A stretch of DNA of 64,000 nucleotides from Streptomyces cyaneochromogenes (GCF_003963535.1 NZ_CP034539.1:3782001-3846000); one strand, 5' to 3'. Shown: positions 50,600 through 59,592, counted from the first letter of the stretch. Translations and numbers: made by a program. Notes: generated from the letters alone by a model not told the origin.

Positions 50600-51944
50600 G
50601 CCGCCGCCAGGTCTCCGGCCCCGGATAGCCGTCCGCCGCCCCGCCCCGCCAGCCCTGGGCACGCTGGAAGGCCTCCACGCCTCGCCGGTCCGCCTCGCCC
50701 CAGCGCGATCCCGGCCCCGTCCTGTAGTGCTTGCCGAACCCCTTCTCCACCAGCTGCCTGCCGAGCTGGGTGACGTACTTGTTGTTGGCGCCCGGCCGGA
50801 ACATCGCCCGCCCCGGATACCCCGGCACCCCGTGCGACGCCGGCGCCCCGTGGCCGCCCGGCCCGTCCGCCTCCGCCGCCTGGATGTCCTTGCCCTTGCC
50901 CGTAGCCAGCAGTGTCCATGTCCGCGGCCCCGGCAGCCCGTCCGCGTCCCGGCCCTGCCAGCCCTGCGCCAGCTGGAAGGCCCGGGTGGCCCTGCGGTCC
51001 ATGTCGGTCCAGCGCGAGCCGGGCCCGGAGGGGTAGTACCGGCCGGCGCCGTGCTCGACGAGCATGCGGCCCAGCTGAGCGACGTACTTGTTGTTGGCCC
51101 CGGGGCCGAAATACGCCCGTCCCGGGTACGGCACCACGCGCTTCGCACCCTCCGGCTTCGGGCCCCCCGGCTTGGCGTTGTCCGGCTGCTCGGTGTCCGG
51201 TTCCGTTCCCGCCGCGCCGCTCTTCAGCCCCTTGTAGCGGTAGGCGAGGTAGCCGTCGGAGTGGTTCCAGTAGGCGTACGGGGTGATCAGCCGACGGGCG
51301 TGGGGGCGGGTCGACTCGTAGGCGACGTAGTGGGTGCGCTTGTAGTCCGTCCAGCCGCCGAAAATGACGACGTGCGAGCCGTTCTGGGGGTTCGCCGGAT
51401 TGTGGAACAGCAGAATGTCGCCGGGCTGCAGATCTTCCCGGGGGATGCGTACGCCGTACTGGCCGAGGCTGCCGGTCCATTCGTTTCCGGGCAGATTCCA
51501 GGCCATCGAGACGAATCCCGAACAGTCCTGCCGGTATCCGTCGGACCAGTACCGGGACATGCTGTACGGCACCTTCGCGGCGACCCATTTCTTGGCCCGC
51601 CGGATGATCTCCGCGCGGCTGGTCTCGGACGCCTTCACCGGGCCCGGCTTGACCGGCTGCCCGCCCGGGCCGTGCAGCGGGCCCTTGCTTCCCTGGGGCG
51701 ACGCGGGCTCGTCACCTGCGGGAACGCCCGGCCGGTCGGAGGCGTGGGGGACGGCGAGGGCCGGGGCGGTGTGGCCCACGGCGAGGGTGGTGGAGGCGGC
51801 TGCGGCGACGATCAGCGCCCGGCCGGCCGCGGGGTGGCGGGCGGTCGTGGAATGCGGCAGGACGCGTCTCCAGTGAACGCATCCGGGGCAGTCGCAGTCA
51901 CTCTCGGGATCGAATTCCTCGAATACCGGAGTCCGAGTCTCCAT
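50589..51944 (-). CDS. Secreted NlpC/P60 hydrolase with two peptidoglycan-binding-like repeats
   Basis: This is a 451-residue protein. A short N-terminal region has a Cys cluster (CDCPGCVHW near 17-25), then a hydrophobic export segment (about 42-65). The NlpC/P60-type domain (about 115-235) carries catalytic Cys in RQDCSGFVSMAW and His in GSHVVIFGGW. Two homologous 75-residue repeats (about 275-350 and 375-451) each contain YPGRA-x-F-x-PGANNKYV..QLG and AFQ-x-AQGW, resembling peptidoglycan-binding modules. ATG at 51944 follows GAGGGGA. It probably cleaves cell-wall peptides near the growing tip. Confidence 0.88.
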   Translation of the reverse strand: METRTPVFEEFDPESDCDCPGCVHWRRVLPHSTTARHPAAGRALIVAAAASTTLAVGHTAPALAVPHASDRPGVPAGDEPASPQGSKGPLHGPGGQPVKPGPVKASETSRAEIIRRAKKWVAAKVPYSMSRYWSDGYRQDCSGFVSMAWNLPGNEWTGSLGQYGVRIPREDLQPGDILLFHNPANPQNGSHVVIFGGWTDYKRTHYVAYESTRPHARRLITPYAYWNHSDGYLAYRYKGLKSGAAGTEPDTEQPDNAKPGGPKPEGAKRVVPYPGRAYFGPGANNKYVAQLGRMLVEHGAGRYYPSGPGSRWTDMDRRATRAFQLAQGWQGRDADGLPGPRTWTLLATGKGKDIQAAEADGPGGHGAPASHGVPGYPGRAMFRPGANNKYVTQLGRQLVEKGFGKHYRTGPGSRWGEADRRGVEAFQRAQGWRGGAADGYPGPETWRRLFS

Positions 51945-52128
51945 GCGATTCCCCTCACACTCCAGATGCAAATCTCCGCGGCTGTACACACCGTCAGTTT
52001 CACAACTGTCTTCGGGACTCGCATGTTGACGGTCCGAATGGTTTACGACCGCCCCACCCGCCCCCACACCACCCGCGCGCGTGGTCGGGAGCACTCTTGG
52101 GGGTCCTGTAGAGTTACGACGTCAGCAG

Positions 52129-52202
52129 GCGCCGCTAGCTCAGTTGGTTAGAGCAGCTGACTCTTAATCAGCGGGTCCGGGGTTCGAGTCCCTGGCGGCG
52201 CA
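52129..52202 (+). tRNA. tRNA-Lys (anticodon CUU), copy 3
   Basis: Identical over 74 nt to copies 1 and 2. The upstream ACGACGTCAGCAG is also shared with copy 1. Confidence 0.97.
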
Positions 52203-52316
52203 CAGACGGTGAAGGCCCCTCGCAGCTGCGGGGGGCCTTCGCTTATGGGAGCGGATTCCCCCGAGGTCCTGCAGCGACGGCTGGGGGTCCGGGGGTTACC
52301 CCCCGGGGAATGCAGC

Positions 52317-52352
52317 ATCAGCGGGTCTGGGGTTCGAGTCCCTGGCGGCGCA
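52317..52352 (+). other. Partial tRNA-Lys (3' half), candidate attachment-site scar 2
   Basis: 36 nt equal to tRNA-Lys positions 38-73 with one C-to-T change. It is preceded by the same ATGCAGC as the fragment at 46343. Unlike scar 1, similarity stops at the tRNA 3' end, as expected for an integrase core site. Confidence 0.85.
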
Positions 52353-52356
52353 CGTT

Positions 52357-52407
52357 GACGATGGCGAGCCATGATCGCGGAAAGCGCGATCCCGGCTCGC
52401 CATCGTC
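52357..52407. terminator. Long hairpin after tRNA scar 2
   Basis: GACGATGGCGAGCC pairs perfectly with GGCTCGCCATCGTC, and inside it GATCGCG pairs with CGCGATC around a short loop. TT follows. Confidence 0.65.
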
Positions 52408-52465
52408 GTTTCTGCGCGGCTGCGCCGCGCGTTGTGGGGGCTCCGCCACCCACACCTCCTTCAGT

Positions 52466-52499
52466 CCGCAAGCCCCTCGTGCAAGCGAGGGGCTTGCGG
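52466..52499. terminator. Stem-loop just upstream of the GntR gene
   Basis: CCGCAAGCCCCTCG pairs perfectly (14 bp) with CGAGGGGCTTGCGG around a 6-nt loop. It ends 26 nt before the GntR start, so it may insulate that gene or act as a leader structure. Confidence 0.7.
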
Positions 52500-52525
52500 C
52501 GTGTTTGGCCGGATACCCTCTGGCC

Positions 52526-53242
52526 ATGTCAGCGCGTGACCTTCAGGAGCGGATCAAGAAGCTCATCATCGACCGCCGGCTGCCCTCCGGGGCCCCGCTG
52601 CCGACGGAGCCCGAGCTGATGGCCCATCTGGGAGCCAGCCGGAACTCCGTGCGCGAGGCGCTCAAGGGGCTGCAGGCGATGGGCATCGTGGAGATCCGGC
52701 ACGGGTTCGGGACCTACGTCGGCACGATGTCGCTGGCCCCGATGATCGAGGGCCTCGCCTTCCGTACCGTCGCCGGGCACTACCGGGGCGAGGACACCCT
52801 GCTGCAGCTGCTGCAGCTGCGGGAGGCCGTGGAGACGGGGCTGGTGTCGCGGCTCGCGGGGCGGGTCGCGGACGCCGACCTCGTTGAACTGGACGCGCTC
52901 GTCGACCGTATGGAAGAGCAGGCGGCGCAGGGCGGCGACGGCATCGCCGAGACCGACCGGGCGTTTCACGCCACCCTTTACCGGGGGCTGGACAACGCGC
53001 TGCTGGGTGAGGTGATGGAGGCGTTCTGGGACGCCTTCCACCGGGTCCACACCGATCTCGGGGGTACGCCGCAGGATCCCCTGGTCACCTGCCGGCAGCA
53101 CCGGGAGATCGTGGACGCGGTGCGATCGGGCGACGCGATACGGGCGGAGGGGGCCATAAGCGAGCACTTCGGCAACATCCGCGCCCGCGTGTCCACAACG
53201 GGTACACAACACCCCCACAGGTGCCACAATGAGCGCGTATGA
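52526..53242 (+). CDS. GntR-family (FadR/FCD-type) regulator
   Basis: The 238-residue protein has a winged helix (about 1-70: LPSGAPLPTEPELMAHLGAS, RNSVREALKGLQAMGIVEIR) and an FCD ligand domain (about 85-225). The metal-binding Asp/His set is in DRAFHATLYRG and CRQHREIVDAVRSGD. ATG at 52526 is chosen because upstream in-frame sequence runs through the tRNA fragment. It lies 322 nt before cslA and may control it. Confidence 0.9.
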   Translation: MSARDLQERIKKLIIDRRLPSGAPLPTEPELMAHLGASRNSVREALKGLQAMGIVEIRHGFGTYVGTMSLAPMIEGLAFRTVAGHYRGEDTLLQLLQLREAVETGLVSRLAGRVADADLVELDALVDRMEEQAAQGGDGIAETDRAFHATLYRGLDNALLGEVMEAFWDAFHRVHTDLGGTPQDPLVTCRQHREIVDAVRSGDAIRAEGAISEHFGNIRARVSTTGTQHPHRCHNERV

Positions 53243-53564
53243 CCGGTAAACACCTCGTTTCGCATCTTGCGATCATGTGGAACGGCGTGGAGCCTGGTGA
53301 TTGGTTTTTCAAGATGCTGCGGATACGCGGCAGTTGGGGGGCAAGGAGCCGGTTGCCGGTTTTTACGGGGAGTAGGGGGCCCCGTTCATGACCGCATGCC
53401 GAGGGGGGCATGATGCAACCGGAAGGTCGCGTTTCCATGTCTAAGGTGTGGAAGATGTGGTGACTGCGGCCCACCACTGATACGCCTGTGCAGGTCGAGG
53501 GGGATCGACACAGTCGTTAGGAACCGACAGACACGCGGTTGAGCTGCGTGTGGGGGGATGACTC
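53243..53564 (+). promoter_or_regulatory. cslA upstream region
   Basis: A 322-nt gap with lower GC than its neighbours and several T runs. GCATG-CCGAGGGGGG-CATGATGC around 53395-53417 gives an imperfect stem. No known riboswitch was recognised. It should hold the cslA-glxA promoter. Confidence 0.4.
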
Positions 53565-55580
53565 ATGACGTCGACGCCGACGGGCGCCCGGCAGAACTTC
53601 GACCCGTCTCAGACAGCCCAGCTCAGGGTGCCGTCACAGACCCGGACCGGGGCTTTTCGCCGGATCAAGAAGACGCTGCCGAAGTACGACTACGAGCACT
53701 ACAGCCGGCTGGCCGGCCCCCTCACCCAGCCCGACCCGAACAAGCCGTACCGGGTCGAGTACCGCTCGCTGATCTCGCAGGAGCCGCACCGGATACGCGT
53801 CGCACTGATGCTCGCCGCCGCCCCGGTGCTCTCGCTCGTCCTGCTGTTCTGGCTGCTGCAGCCCGAGCACTGGACCGAACGGGACTATCCCGCCTTCGAC
53901 TTCCTGCCGGCGCTCGACATAGTCATGCTCGTCTCGATCGGTCTGATCGAGTTCTTCCGCTGCATGAACGTGCTGTCCAACGCGCACGCCACGCTGGTCG
54001 CCCGCGACCCGATCCCGGTGGTGCCGGAGACCGGCACGAGAGTGGCCTTCCTCACCTCCTTCGTGCCCGGCAAGGAGCCGCTGGAGATGGTGACGAAGAC
54101 CCTGGAGGCGGCCGTCAAGCTGCGCCACCGGGGCCTGCTGCACGTCTGGCTGCTCGACGAGGGCGACGACCCGGAGGTCAAGGAGGTCTGCCGACGGCTC
54201 GGCGTGCACCACTTCTCCCGCAAGGGCGTCGCCAAGTGGAACCAGGCCAAGGGCCCGCACCGCGCCAAGACCAAGCACGGCAACTACAACGCCTGGCTCG
54301 ACGCCCACGGCGACCACTACGACTTCTTCGCCTCGGTCGACACCGACCACGTGCCGCTGCCCAACTACCTGGAGCGGATGCTCGGCTTCTTCCGCGACCC
54401 GAACATCGGCTTCGTCATCGGCCCGCAGGTCTACGGCAACTACGACAACTTCGTCACCAAGGCCGCCGAGTCCCAGCAGTTCCTCTTCCACGCCCTCATC
54501 CAGCGCGCGGGCAACAAGTACGGCTCCCCGATGTTCGTGGGTACGTCGAACGCCGTACGCATCAAGGCGCTCAAGCAGATCGGCGGTCTGTACGACTCGA
54601 TCACCGAGGACATGGCGACCGGCTTCGAGATCCACCGCCACAAGAACCCTGCGACGGGCAAGAAGTGGCGCTCGGTCTACACGCCGGATGTGCTGGCCGT
54701 CGGTGAGGGCCCGAGCGCCTGGACGGACTTCTTCACCCAGCAGATGCGCTGGTCGCGAGGGACGTACGAGACGATCCTCAAGCAGTACTGGAAGGGCTGG
54801 TACTCGCTGCCGCCGAGCAAGCTCTTCAACTACACGATGATGATCATCTTCTACCCGATGTCCGCCCTCAACTGGATCCTGGCCGCGCTGAGCTGTGCGC
54901 TGTTCCTGGGCCTGGGCGCCTCGGGTGTGAACATCGACCCCACGATCTGGCTGATGCTCTACGGCAACGCCTCCGCACTCCAGATCGGCCTGTACGTCTG
55001 GAACCGCCGCCACAACGTCTCGCCGCACGAGCCCGAGGGCTCCGGTGGTGTGGCCGGCATGGTGATGTCCGCGCTGTCTGCGCCGCTGTACGCGAAGGCG
55101 CTGATCGACTCGGTGCTGCGCAAGAAGAGCAAGTTCGTGGTGACCCCGAAGGGCGACTCGGCCAGCCCCGACCGCTGGTTCGGGACCTTCCGGTACCACT
55201 GGTACTTCATCGTCATCTTCGGCGCCTCGATCACGGCCGGATTCGTGTACGGGCACTCGCACCCCGCGATGATCATCTGGGCGACGTTCGCCATGCTGAT
55301 CACCGCGACCCCGATCTTCGCCTGGCGCTACATGCTGCGGCAGGACAAGAAGAGGCCGTCCGCTACGGTGCCTGCCCAGACCGGGCCGCAGGAAGCGGTG
55401 GCGACGGGCGGGTCGGCGATGCCGTACCAGCCGCAGCCGCTGCCGACGCAGACCTCCGCGCACGCGCCCCACGGCCAGCACAAGCCGAGTTGGGCCGCGT
55501 CGAACAGTGGTGGTGGCGCCGCAGGCAACGACCAGACCATGCAGATTGCCCTTGGTGGACTTGGGGGACGTAAGGAATGA
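53565..55580 (+). CDS. cslA: CslA, cellulose-synthase-like glycosyltransferase (GT2)
   Basis: The 671-residue membrane enzyme makes the beta-glucan-type polymer at hyphal tips. Two membrane segments (about 80-105 and 115-135) precede the GT2 domain. It shows LLDEGDD (D1), VDTDH (DxD), ITED (catalytic Asp) and QQMRWSRG (QxxRW). About four more membrane segments lie in 420-600. The C-terminal tail is Gln/Pro/Gly-rich and cytoplasmic. The stop overlaps glxA by 4 nt, so synthase and copper oxidase are co-translated. CslA is needed for aerial growth and attachment in S. coelicolor and S. lividans. Confidence 0.96.
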   Translation: MTSTPTGARQNFDPSQTAQLRVPSQTRTGAFRRIKKTLPKYDYEHYSRLAGPLTQPDPNKPYRVEYRSLISQEPHRIRVALMLAAAPVLSLVLLFWLLQPEHWTERDYPAFDFLPALDIVMLVSIGLIEFFRCMNVLSNAHATLVARDPIPVVPETGTRVAFLTSFVPGKEPLEMVTKTLEAAVKLRHRGLLHVWLLDEGDDPEVKEVCRRLGVHHFSRKGVAKWNQAKGPHRAKTKHGNYNAWLDAHGDHYDFFASVDTDHVPLPNYLERMLGFFRDPNIGFVIGPQVYGNYDNFVTKAAESQQFLFHALIQRAGNKYGSPMFVGTSNAVRIKALKQIGGLYDSITEDMATGFEIHRHKNPATGKKWRSVYTPDVLAVGEGPSAWTDFFTQQMRWSRGTYETILKQYWKGWYSLPPSKLFNYTMMIIFYPMSALNWILAALSCALFLGLGASGVNIDPTIWLMLYGNASALQIGLYVWNRRHNVSPHEPEGSGGVAGMVMSALSAPLYAKALIDSVLRKKSKFVVTPKGDSASPDRWFGTFRYHWYFIVIFGASITAGFVYGHSHPAMIIWATFAMLITATPIFAWRYMLRQDKKRPSATVPAQTGPQEAVATGGSAMPYQPQPLPTQTSAHAPHGQHKPSWAASNSGGGAAGNDQTMQIALGGLGGRKE

Positions 55581-57514
55581 ACGACCGTGCAGGCCGCCGC
55601 CGTGCTCGTCGACTCGCGATAGGCACGGCGGTGGTGCTCGCGCTGGCCGGAATGAACGGGCCGTGGCTCTATCGCGTCGGCACCGAGAAATACCACCAGT
55701 ACCAAATCAACAAGCCCGAGTACAAAGCCGAGAACGGCAAGTGGGAGATCGTCGATTTCCCGGAGGAGTACCGCCAGAACACCATCCACGCGGCGCTCCT
55801 GCACACCGGCAAGGTGCTGCTGATCGCGGGTTCGGGCAACGATCAGGACAACTTCGACGCGAAGAAGTACGACACCCGGATCTGGGACCCGGTCAAGGGC
55901 ACGATCAAGAAGGTGCCGACGCCGAACGACCTGTTCTGCACCGGCCACACCCAGCTGTCCAACGGCAACCTGCTGATCGCGGGCGGTACCAAGCGGTACG
56001 AGAAGCTGGAGGGTGACGTCACCAAGGCCGGTGGCCTGATGATCGTCCACAACGAGAACCCGGACCGGCCGATCACGCTGCCCGCGGGCACCAAGTTCTC
56101 CGGCAAGGAGAACGGCAAGACGTTCGTCTCCAAGGACCCGGTGTTGGTGCCGCGCGCGAAGAAGGTCTTCGACAAGGCGACCGGCAAGTTCCTGCGCAAC
56201 GACCCAGGTCTCGGCCGGATCTATGTCGAGGCGCAGAAGAAGGGCGCCAAGTACGAGACCGGCACCCAGGACAACTACCGCGTCCAGGGGCTGTCCGGCG
56301 CCGACGCGCGCAACACGTACGGCATCGCGCAGAAGCTCGCCCTCGACAAGAAGGACTTCCAGGGCATCCGGGACGCCTACGAGTTCGACCCGGTCGCCGA
56401 GAAGTACATCAAGGTCGACCCGATGAAGGAGGCCCGCTGGTATCCGACGCTCACCACCCTGAGCGACGGCAAGATCCTCAGCGTCTCCGGCCTCGACGAC
56501 ATCGGGCAGCTGGTGCCGGGCAAGAACGAGGTGTACGACCCGAAGACCAAGAAGTGGACGTACACGGCGAAGGTGCGGCAGTTCCCGACGTACCCGGCGC
56601 TGTTCCCGCTGGAGAACGGCAAGATCTTCTACTCGGGTTCGAACGCGGGCTACGGCCCCGACGACGTGGGCCGCGACCCCGGCATCTGGGACGTGGACAC
56701 CAACAAGTTCACCAAGCTGGCCGGGCTGAGCGATCCCAAGCTGATGGAGACCTCGGGCACCGTGCTGCTGCCGCCGGCGCAGGACGAGAAGTACATGGTG
56801 ATCGGCGGCGGTGGCGTCGGCGAGTCCAAGGAGTCCAGCGAGAAGACGCGGCTCATCGATCTCAAGGACGACGACCCGAAGTTCGTGGACGGGCCGTCGC
56901 TGGAGAAGGGCACGCGCTATCCGCAGGCGTCGGTGCTGCCGGACGACACCGTGCTGGTGTCGGGCGGTTCCGAGGACTACCGGGGCCGCGGTGACTCCAA
57001 CATCCTCCAGGCGCACCTCTACAACGCGGGCACGGGCGCCCTGGACCGGGTCGCCGACCCGCTGGTGGGCCGCAACTACCACTCGGGGTCGATCCTGCTG
57101 CCCGACGGCCGCGTGATGTTCTTCGGCTCGGACTCGCTCTACGCCGACAAGGCCAACACCAAGCCGGGCGAGTTCGAGCAGCGGATCGAGATCTACACGC
57201 CGCCGTATCTGTACCGGGACGCGCAGCCGTCGCTGTCGGGCGGCCCGCAGACCATCAGGCGCGGCGGGACGGGCACGTTCACCTCGCAGCACGCGTCGTC
57301 CATCCAGAACGCCCGGCTGATCCGGCCGAGCGCGTCGACGCATGTGACGGACGTGGACCAACGGTCGGTCGCGCTGGACTTCAAGAAGTCCGGCGACAAG
57401 ATCACGGTGACCGTGCCGACGAACCGGAACCTGGTTCCGTCGGGGTGGTACATGCTGTTCGTGACGGACGACCAGGGGACGCCGAGCAAGGCGCAGTGGG
57501 TCAGGGTTCCTTAG
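55577..57514 (+). CDS. glxA: GlxA, mononuclear copper radical oxidase
   Basis: The 645-residue galactose/glyoxal-oxidase-type enzyme is anchored by an N-terminal membrane segment (about 12-32). A seven-bladed propeller has its active-site residues in place: Cys121 (FCTGHTQL) and Tyr289 in ARWYP for the Tyr-Cys cofactor, with Trp288 beside it. Tyr501-His502 (RNYHSGS) and His589 (STHVTD) serve as further copper ligands. It oxidises the CslA glycan and needs copper delivered by Sco-type chaperones (not encoded here). It is translationally coupled to cslA. Confidence 0.95.
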   Translation: MNDRAGRRRARRLAIGTAVVLALAGMNGPWLYRVGTEKYHQYQINKPEYKAENGKWEIVDFPEEYRQNTIHAALLHTGKVLLIAGSGNDQDNFDAKKYDTRIWDPVKGTIKKVPTPNDLFCTGHTQLSNGNLLIAGGTKRYEKLEGDVTKAGGLMIVHNENPDRPITLPAGTKFSGKENGKTFVSKDPVLVPRAKKVFDKATGKFLRNDPGLGRIYVEAQKKGAKYETGTQDNYRVQGLSGADARNTYGIAQKLALDKKDFQGIRDAYEFDPVAEKYIKVDPMKEARWYPTLTTLSDGKILSVSGLDDIGQLVPGKNEVYDPKTKKWTYTAKVRQFPTYPALFPLENGKIFYSGSNAGYGPDDVGRDPGIWDVDTNKFTKLAGLSDPKLMETSGTVLLPPAQDEKYMVIGGGGVGESKESSEKTRLIDLKDDDPKFVDGPSLEKGTRYPQASVLPDDTVLVSGGSEDYRGRGDSNILQAHLYNAGTGALDRVADPLVGRNYHSGSILLPDGRVMFFGSDSLYADKANTKPGEFEQRIEIYTPPYLYRDAQPSLSGGPQTIRRGGTGTFTSQHASSIQNARLIRPSASTHVTDVDQRSVALDFKKSGDKITVTVPTNRNLVPSGWYMLFVTDDQGTPSKAQWVRVP

Positions 57515-57533
57515 CGAGCGAGCAAGCACATGC

Positions 57534-57570
57534 CTTGGGGGCGCCCTCCGTGACGGAGGGCGCCCCCAAG
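57534..57570. terminator. Bidirectional terminator between glxA and cslZ
   Basis: A perfect 17-bp stem (CTTGGGGGCGCCCTCCG with its complement) around a TGA loop, between convergent genes. Confidence 0.92.
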
Positions 57571-57580
57571 TGTGTACGGC

Positions 57581-58606
57581 CTACTTGCTGGCCTTCGCGA
57601 GGTTCAGGGCGTAGTCCGCCCACCACTCCCCCGCCTTGGGCCCGCCCTTGCACTCGCCGTCGGACTCGCCCGGGCGCTTGACCCACACATACGCGTCGAC
57701 CAGCGGATCCTTCGTCTTCGTCGTCGGCGTCTCGCCCAGCGCGCGGCCCGGCGGGTTGCACCAGCGCTCGTCCGGGTTGCCCCCGGTGTAGGGGCCGTTG
57801 CCGTTGCGGCTGGTGTCGATCACGAAGGGCTTGCCACCCACCTTGGCGGAGAGCTCCTTGCCGTACGCGATCGAGTCCTCGGTCGTGTAGAAGTTGGAGA
57901 CGTTGACCGAGAACCCGTCGGCCTGGTCGATGCCCGCCCGCTTCAGGGGGTCGAAGATCTGGTCCGGGTGGCCCCAGCCGGCGTTGCCCGCGTCCAGGTA
58001 GACCTTGGTGTTCTTCAGGGACTTGAGCTTGGCGACGGCGCCGCTCAGGAGGTCGTAGCGCTCCTCGTGGTACTCGGGGGCCGTGCAGTTGTCGACCATG
58101 TGCAGCACCGCGTCCGGCTCCAGGATCACCGTCGTCTCACGGTCGCCGATGCCCTTGGCGACGCTGTCGACGAACGCCCGGTAGGCGTTGCCGTCCGCGG
58201 CGCCGCCCTCCGAGAACTGGCCGCAGTCGCGGTGCGGGATGTTGTAGAGGACGAGCAGCGCCGTACGGCCCGCCTTGTCGGCGGCCTCGGTGAAGCCGCG
58301 TGCCTGCTCCTCCGGACTCTCCGGGCTGATCCACTCGCCCGTCGGCTGCTGAGCTATCTTGCGGATCTGCTCGGCGTCCTCCTTCTTGCCGGACTTCTGG
58401 TAGGTCACGACCTGTTGTGCCGCGTTCCCGTCCGGGTTCACCCAGAACGGATCGGTGTCCTTGGGCTGCTGGCTGATCCCGGCGTTGTCCTCCGGCTCAT
58501 CGCCGTCCCCCGACGACGAACAGCCCGCGACCAGCAGTGCCGCCCCCAGCACCACCGCGGTCGTCCGCGCACGAGCGCCCCTCGAGGCCCCCCTCTGCAG
58601 GTACAT
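57581..58606 (-). CDS. cslZ: CslZ, GH6 endoglucanase-type lipoprotein
   Basis: The 341-residue lipoprotein (lipobox VAGC, near residue 29) has a GH6 catalytic domain. TALLVLYNIPHRDCGQ, TVILEPDAVLHM (catalytic Asp), YLDAGNAGWGHPDQIFDPL and the C-terminal DAYVWVKRPGESDGEC are all characteristic. It is thought to trim or release the CslA product at the cell surface. ATG at 58606 has GGGGGAG upstream. It is convergent with glxA. Confidence 0.92.
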   Translation of the reverse strand: MYLQRGASRGARARTTAVVLGAALLVAGCSSSGDGDEPEDNAGISQQPKDTDPFWVNPDGNAAQQVVTYQKSGKKEDAEQIRKIAQQPTGEWISPESPEEQARGFTEAADKAGRTALLVLYNIPHRDCGQFSEGGAADGNAYRAFVDSVAKGIGDRETTVILEPDAVLHMVDNCTAPEYHEERYDLLSGAVAKLKSLKNTKVYLDAGNAGWGHPDQIFDPLKRAGIDQADGFSVNVSNFYTTEDSIAYGKELSAKVGGKPFVIDTSRNGNGPYTGGNPDERWCNPPGRALGETPTTKTKDPLVDAYVWVKRPGESDGECKGGPKAGEWWADYALNLAKASK

Positions 58607-58803
58607 CCAACTCCCCCTTGGGTGCACTGTTCCAAGGCTCAATCCTGACATACCCGCCGAGGGACACACGAGGTCGCCGGATCTTGTCGGGGAGCTGTTA
58701 CAGCCACCGGAACGGCTCCCCGGCACGGCTCCGAGGGGCAGAGTAGGTGGCGCGTCCGCAGGACGCGGTCGACAGGGGAGACAGGGGAAGGGGAGGGTGC
58801 GTC

Positions 58804-59592
58804 ATGCACCGGTCCACCCGGGAGATACGGCTGGCGGAGGCGTTGGTGGAATCGGCGGACACCCTCGTCGACGGCTTCGAGGCCGCGCACTACTTACCGC
58901 GCGTCGCCGACCACTGTGTGCGGTTGCTGGCCGCGCGGGCCGCCGGATTCATGCTGATCGACGAGGACGGGACGGTGTCGCTGGCGGCGAGCGCCGCGCA
59001 TCGCGAGGCCGCGCTCGATCTGCTGCGGGCCCAGCGGAGCGGCGGGCCCTGCCTGGACAGCTACAGCTCCGGCCGGCCGGTGCCGCCGGTCTCCATCGGG
59101 GCGGCCCGGGCGGCGGCGCGCTGGCCGGAGTTCACGGAGCGGGCGCTGGCCCACGACATCGTCGGCACCTTCGCGGTCCCGCTGCGCCGCCACGAGCGGC
59201 TGCTGGGGGCGCTCAACGTCTTCGTGGCCACGCTCCCGGCCGGGACCTCGCCAGAGGAGCACACGGAGCTGCGGCTGGCCCAGCTCATCGCCGACTGCAC
59301 GGCCCTCGGGCTGCAGAACCATGCCGTATACGTCCAATGCCGCACCGTCGCCGGTCAGTTGCAGCAGGCGCTGTCCAGCAGGGTGCGCATCGAGCAGGCC
59401 AAGGGCATGCTCGCCGAGCGCTGGAACACCGCGGCCGACGACGCCTTCGTGGCGCTGCGCCAGTACGCGCGCCGGCGCCGGGTGCCGTTGGACCGGGTCG
59501 CGCGGGAGGTCATCGACGGGGTCGTGGACGAGGCCGCGCTGCGCCGGGAGGCGGGGCGCGGGGGCGACGAGGGCGACGCGGGACCCGCGTAA
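58804..59592 (+). CDS. GAF-ANTAR regulatory protein with a TTA codon
   Basis: The 262-residue protein has a GAF domain (about 25-175: FMLIDEDGTVSLAASA, GGPCLDSYSSGRPV, VPLRRHERLLGALNVF) and a C-terminal ANTAR RNA-binding domain (about 180-245: LQQALSSRVRIEQAKGMLAE with following helices). ANTAR proteins prevent transcription termination by binding tandem hairpins in leader RNA. TTA at 58894-58896 (in HYLPRV) makes it bldA-dependent. ATG at 58804 follows GGGGAGGG. Its targets are unknown. Confidence 0.9.
   Translation: MHRSTREIRLAEALVESADTLVDGFEAAHYLPRVADHCVRLLAARAAGFMLIDEDGTVSLAASAAHREAALDLLRAQRSGGPCLDSYSSGRPVPPVSIGAARAAARWPEFTERALAHDIVGTFAVPLRRHERLLGALNVFVATLPAGTSPEEHTELRLAQLIADCTALGLQNHAVYVQCRTVAGQLQQALSSRVRIEQAKGMLAERWNTAADDAFVALRQYARRRRVPLDRVAREVIDGVVDEAALRREAGRGGDEGDAGPA
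58894..58896 (+). promoter_or_regulatory. TTA codon in the GAF-ANTAR gene
   Basis: The frame reads CAC TAC TTA CCG (His-Tyr-Leu-Pro) at residue 31, early in the protein, where bldA limitation would stop most translation. Confidence 0.92.

Larger units (their letters stand above)
52203..52525. other. Gene-free stretch after tRNA-Lys copy 3
   Basis: This 323-nt gap holds, in order, the tRNA terminator (GAAGGCCCC 52211-52219 with GGGGCCTTC 52232-52240), a 17-nt sequence shared with 46280-46296 (GGCTGGGGGTCCGGGGG), the 36-nt tRNA fragment, and two strong stem-loops (52357-52407 and 52466-52499). No coding gene is supported. Confidence 0.75.

Noticed and set aside
53239..53391. 50-codon open frame starting with an ATGA overlap at the GntR stop
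   Set aside because: Third-position GC is far too low for this genome, and no motif or downstream conservation can be argued; the overlap is probably chance.
53243..53564. Riboswitch (for example c-di-AMP ydaO type) before cslA
   Set aside because: I looked for conserved ydaO-type cores and found none; only an imperfect stem is present.
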